Of a stretch of DNA of 64,000 bases, positions 62,504 through 64,000 are shown in pieces; the stretch's first letter is position 1; every line of letters begins with the position of its first letter. The notes below the pieces were generated by a model, which saw nothing but the letters and a program-made list of their open reading frames with translations, did no database searches and was not told the DNA's origin. Source of the DNA: Balanoglossus misakiensis. Taxonomy: Eukaryota; Hemichordata. A program made the translations under genes and the position numbers. The stretch covers positions 14,570,001 through 14,634,000 of the forward strand of contig CM082578.2 in assembly GCA_040954595.2 (NCBI GenBank). The letters are read 5' to 3'.

Positions 62504-62810
62504 CCTTTTGGCATAATCTTACATTTCAATGTCATCAATTCTGTATCGACAACTGGCTCAGTCGATGTAGGCCTACTGAGAAATACCAATATGTGCGTTT
62601 TGAATGACTGACTCTTACTTCGAGATGAGCGTGAATCGATATCCTTCCGATGTCATGGTAACTACAACATTCGGTTAACACAATTTCAAAATAACAAGTT
62701 TTATAAATCATCAATCGTGTCATTTTAAGGCTAACGCATGTAAATATCTTTCATCTTGTAAAAACACATAAGTAAAAAATTATATGATGTCTCCTTTGGC
62801 AGCACGAAGA

Positions 62811-63911
<1,101 letters not shown>

Positions 63912-64000
63912 CTGGAATGTAGTATACACATTTGCATTAGCTATATTTCTCTTGAAGGACTAAAACCAGCTATTTTACTCTCAAACACCTCTCAAAGATT

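Overview
The window reads as nuclear DNA from an animal, most likely a marine invertebrate; I cannot name the species. Genes are split by short introns with GT/AG borders and use AATAAA-type polyadenylation signals. The recognisable proteins are animal families: CLCA metalloproteases and a sulfonylurea-receptor-like ABCC transporter. There are no operons or bacterial features.

Layout. (1) 1-1380 (+): the 3' coding end of an unrecognised, low-complexity protein, open at the left edge, with a polyadenylation signal at 1750. (2) 2230-8076, 15766-21257 and 22744-28517 (+): three tandem CLCA paralogues. Each resolves into 11 coding exons with identical intron phases, giving proteins of 996, 997 and 978 residues. 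Each has a signal peptide, an HExxH metalloprotease motif, a VWA domain with MIDAS residues, a beta-rich region, an FnIII-like segment and one C-terminal membrane helix. Copies 1 and 2 share exact tracts that suggest gene conversion. (3) About 8580-13660, between CLCA copies 1 and 2: a locally duplicated, apparently non-coding or micro-coding locus. It has exon-like modules, six related hairpins, two arrays of a 90-bp minisatellite and smaller tandem repeats. (4) 28741-62400: about 33.6 kb of an 87-bp satellite (roughly 380 units) that switches orientation about a dozen times. It contains a 100-N gap and is edged by diverged units. (5) 62811-63911 (-): the last four exons of an ABCC transporter whose second nucleotide-binding domain most resembles ABCC8/9; it is open at the right edge.

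The three CLCA genes are probably co-located products of tandem duplication rather than a pathway. Copy 3 and the ABCC gene are convergent. Their polyadenylation signals (28681 and 62498) lie within about 100 bp of the two ends of the satellite, so the array fills almost the whole gap between the two 3' ends.

The most unusual element is the satellite. Its unit is a multiple of three with exactly one stop-free frame, which produces ORFs of up to 1243 codons that I do not regard as genes. It has two subfamilies (a homogenised core and an edge type), higher-order duplications of about 1.1-1.3 kb, and inversion junctions that recur with the same breakpoint sequence. Some of the fine structure between about 37 and 49 kb may be assembly error near the gap.
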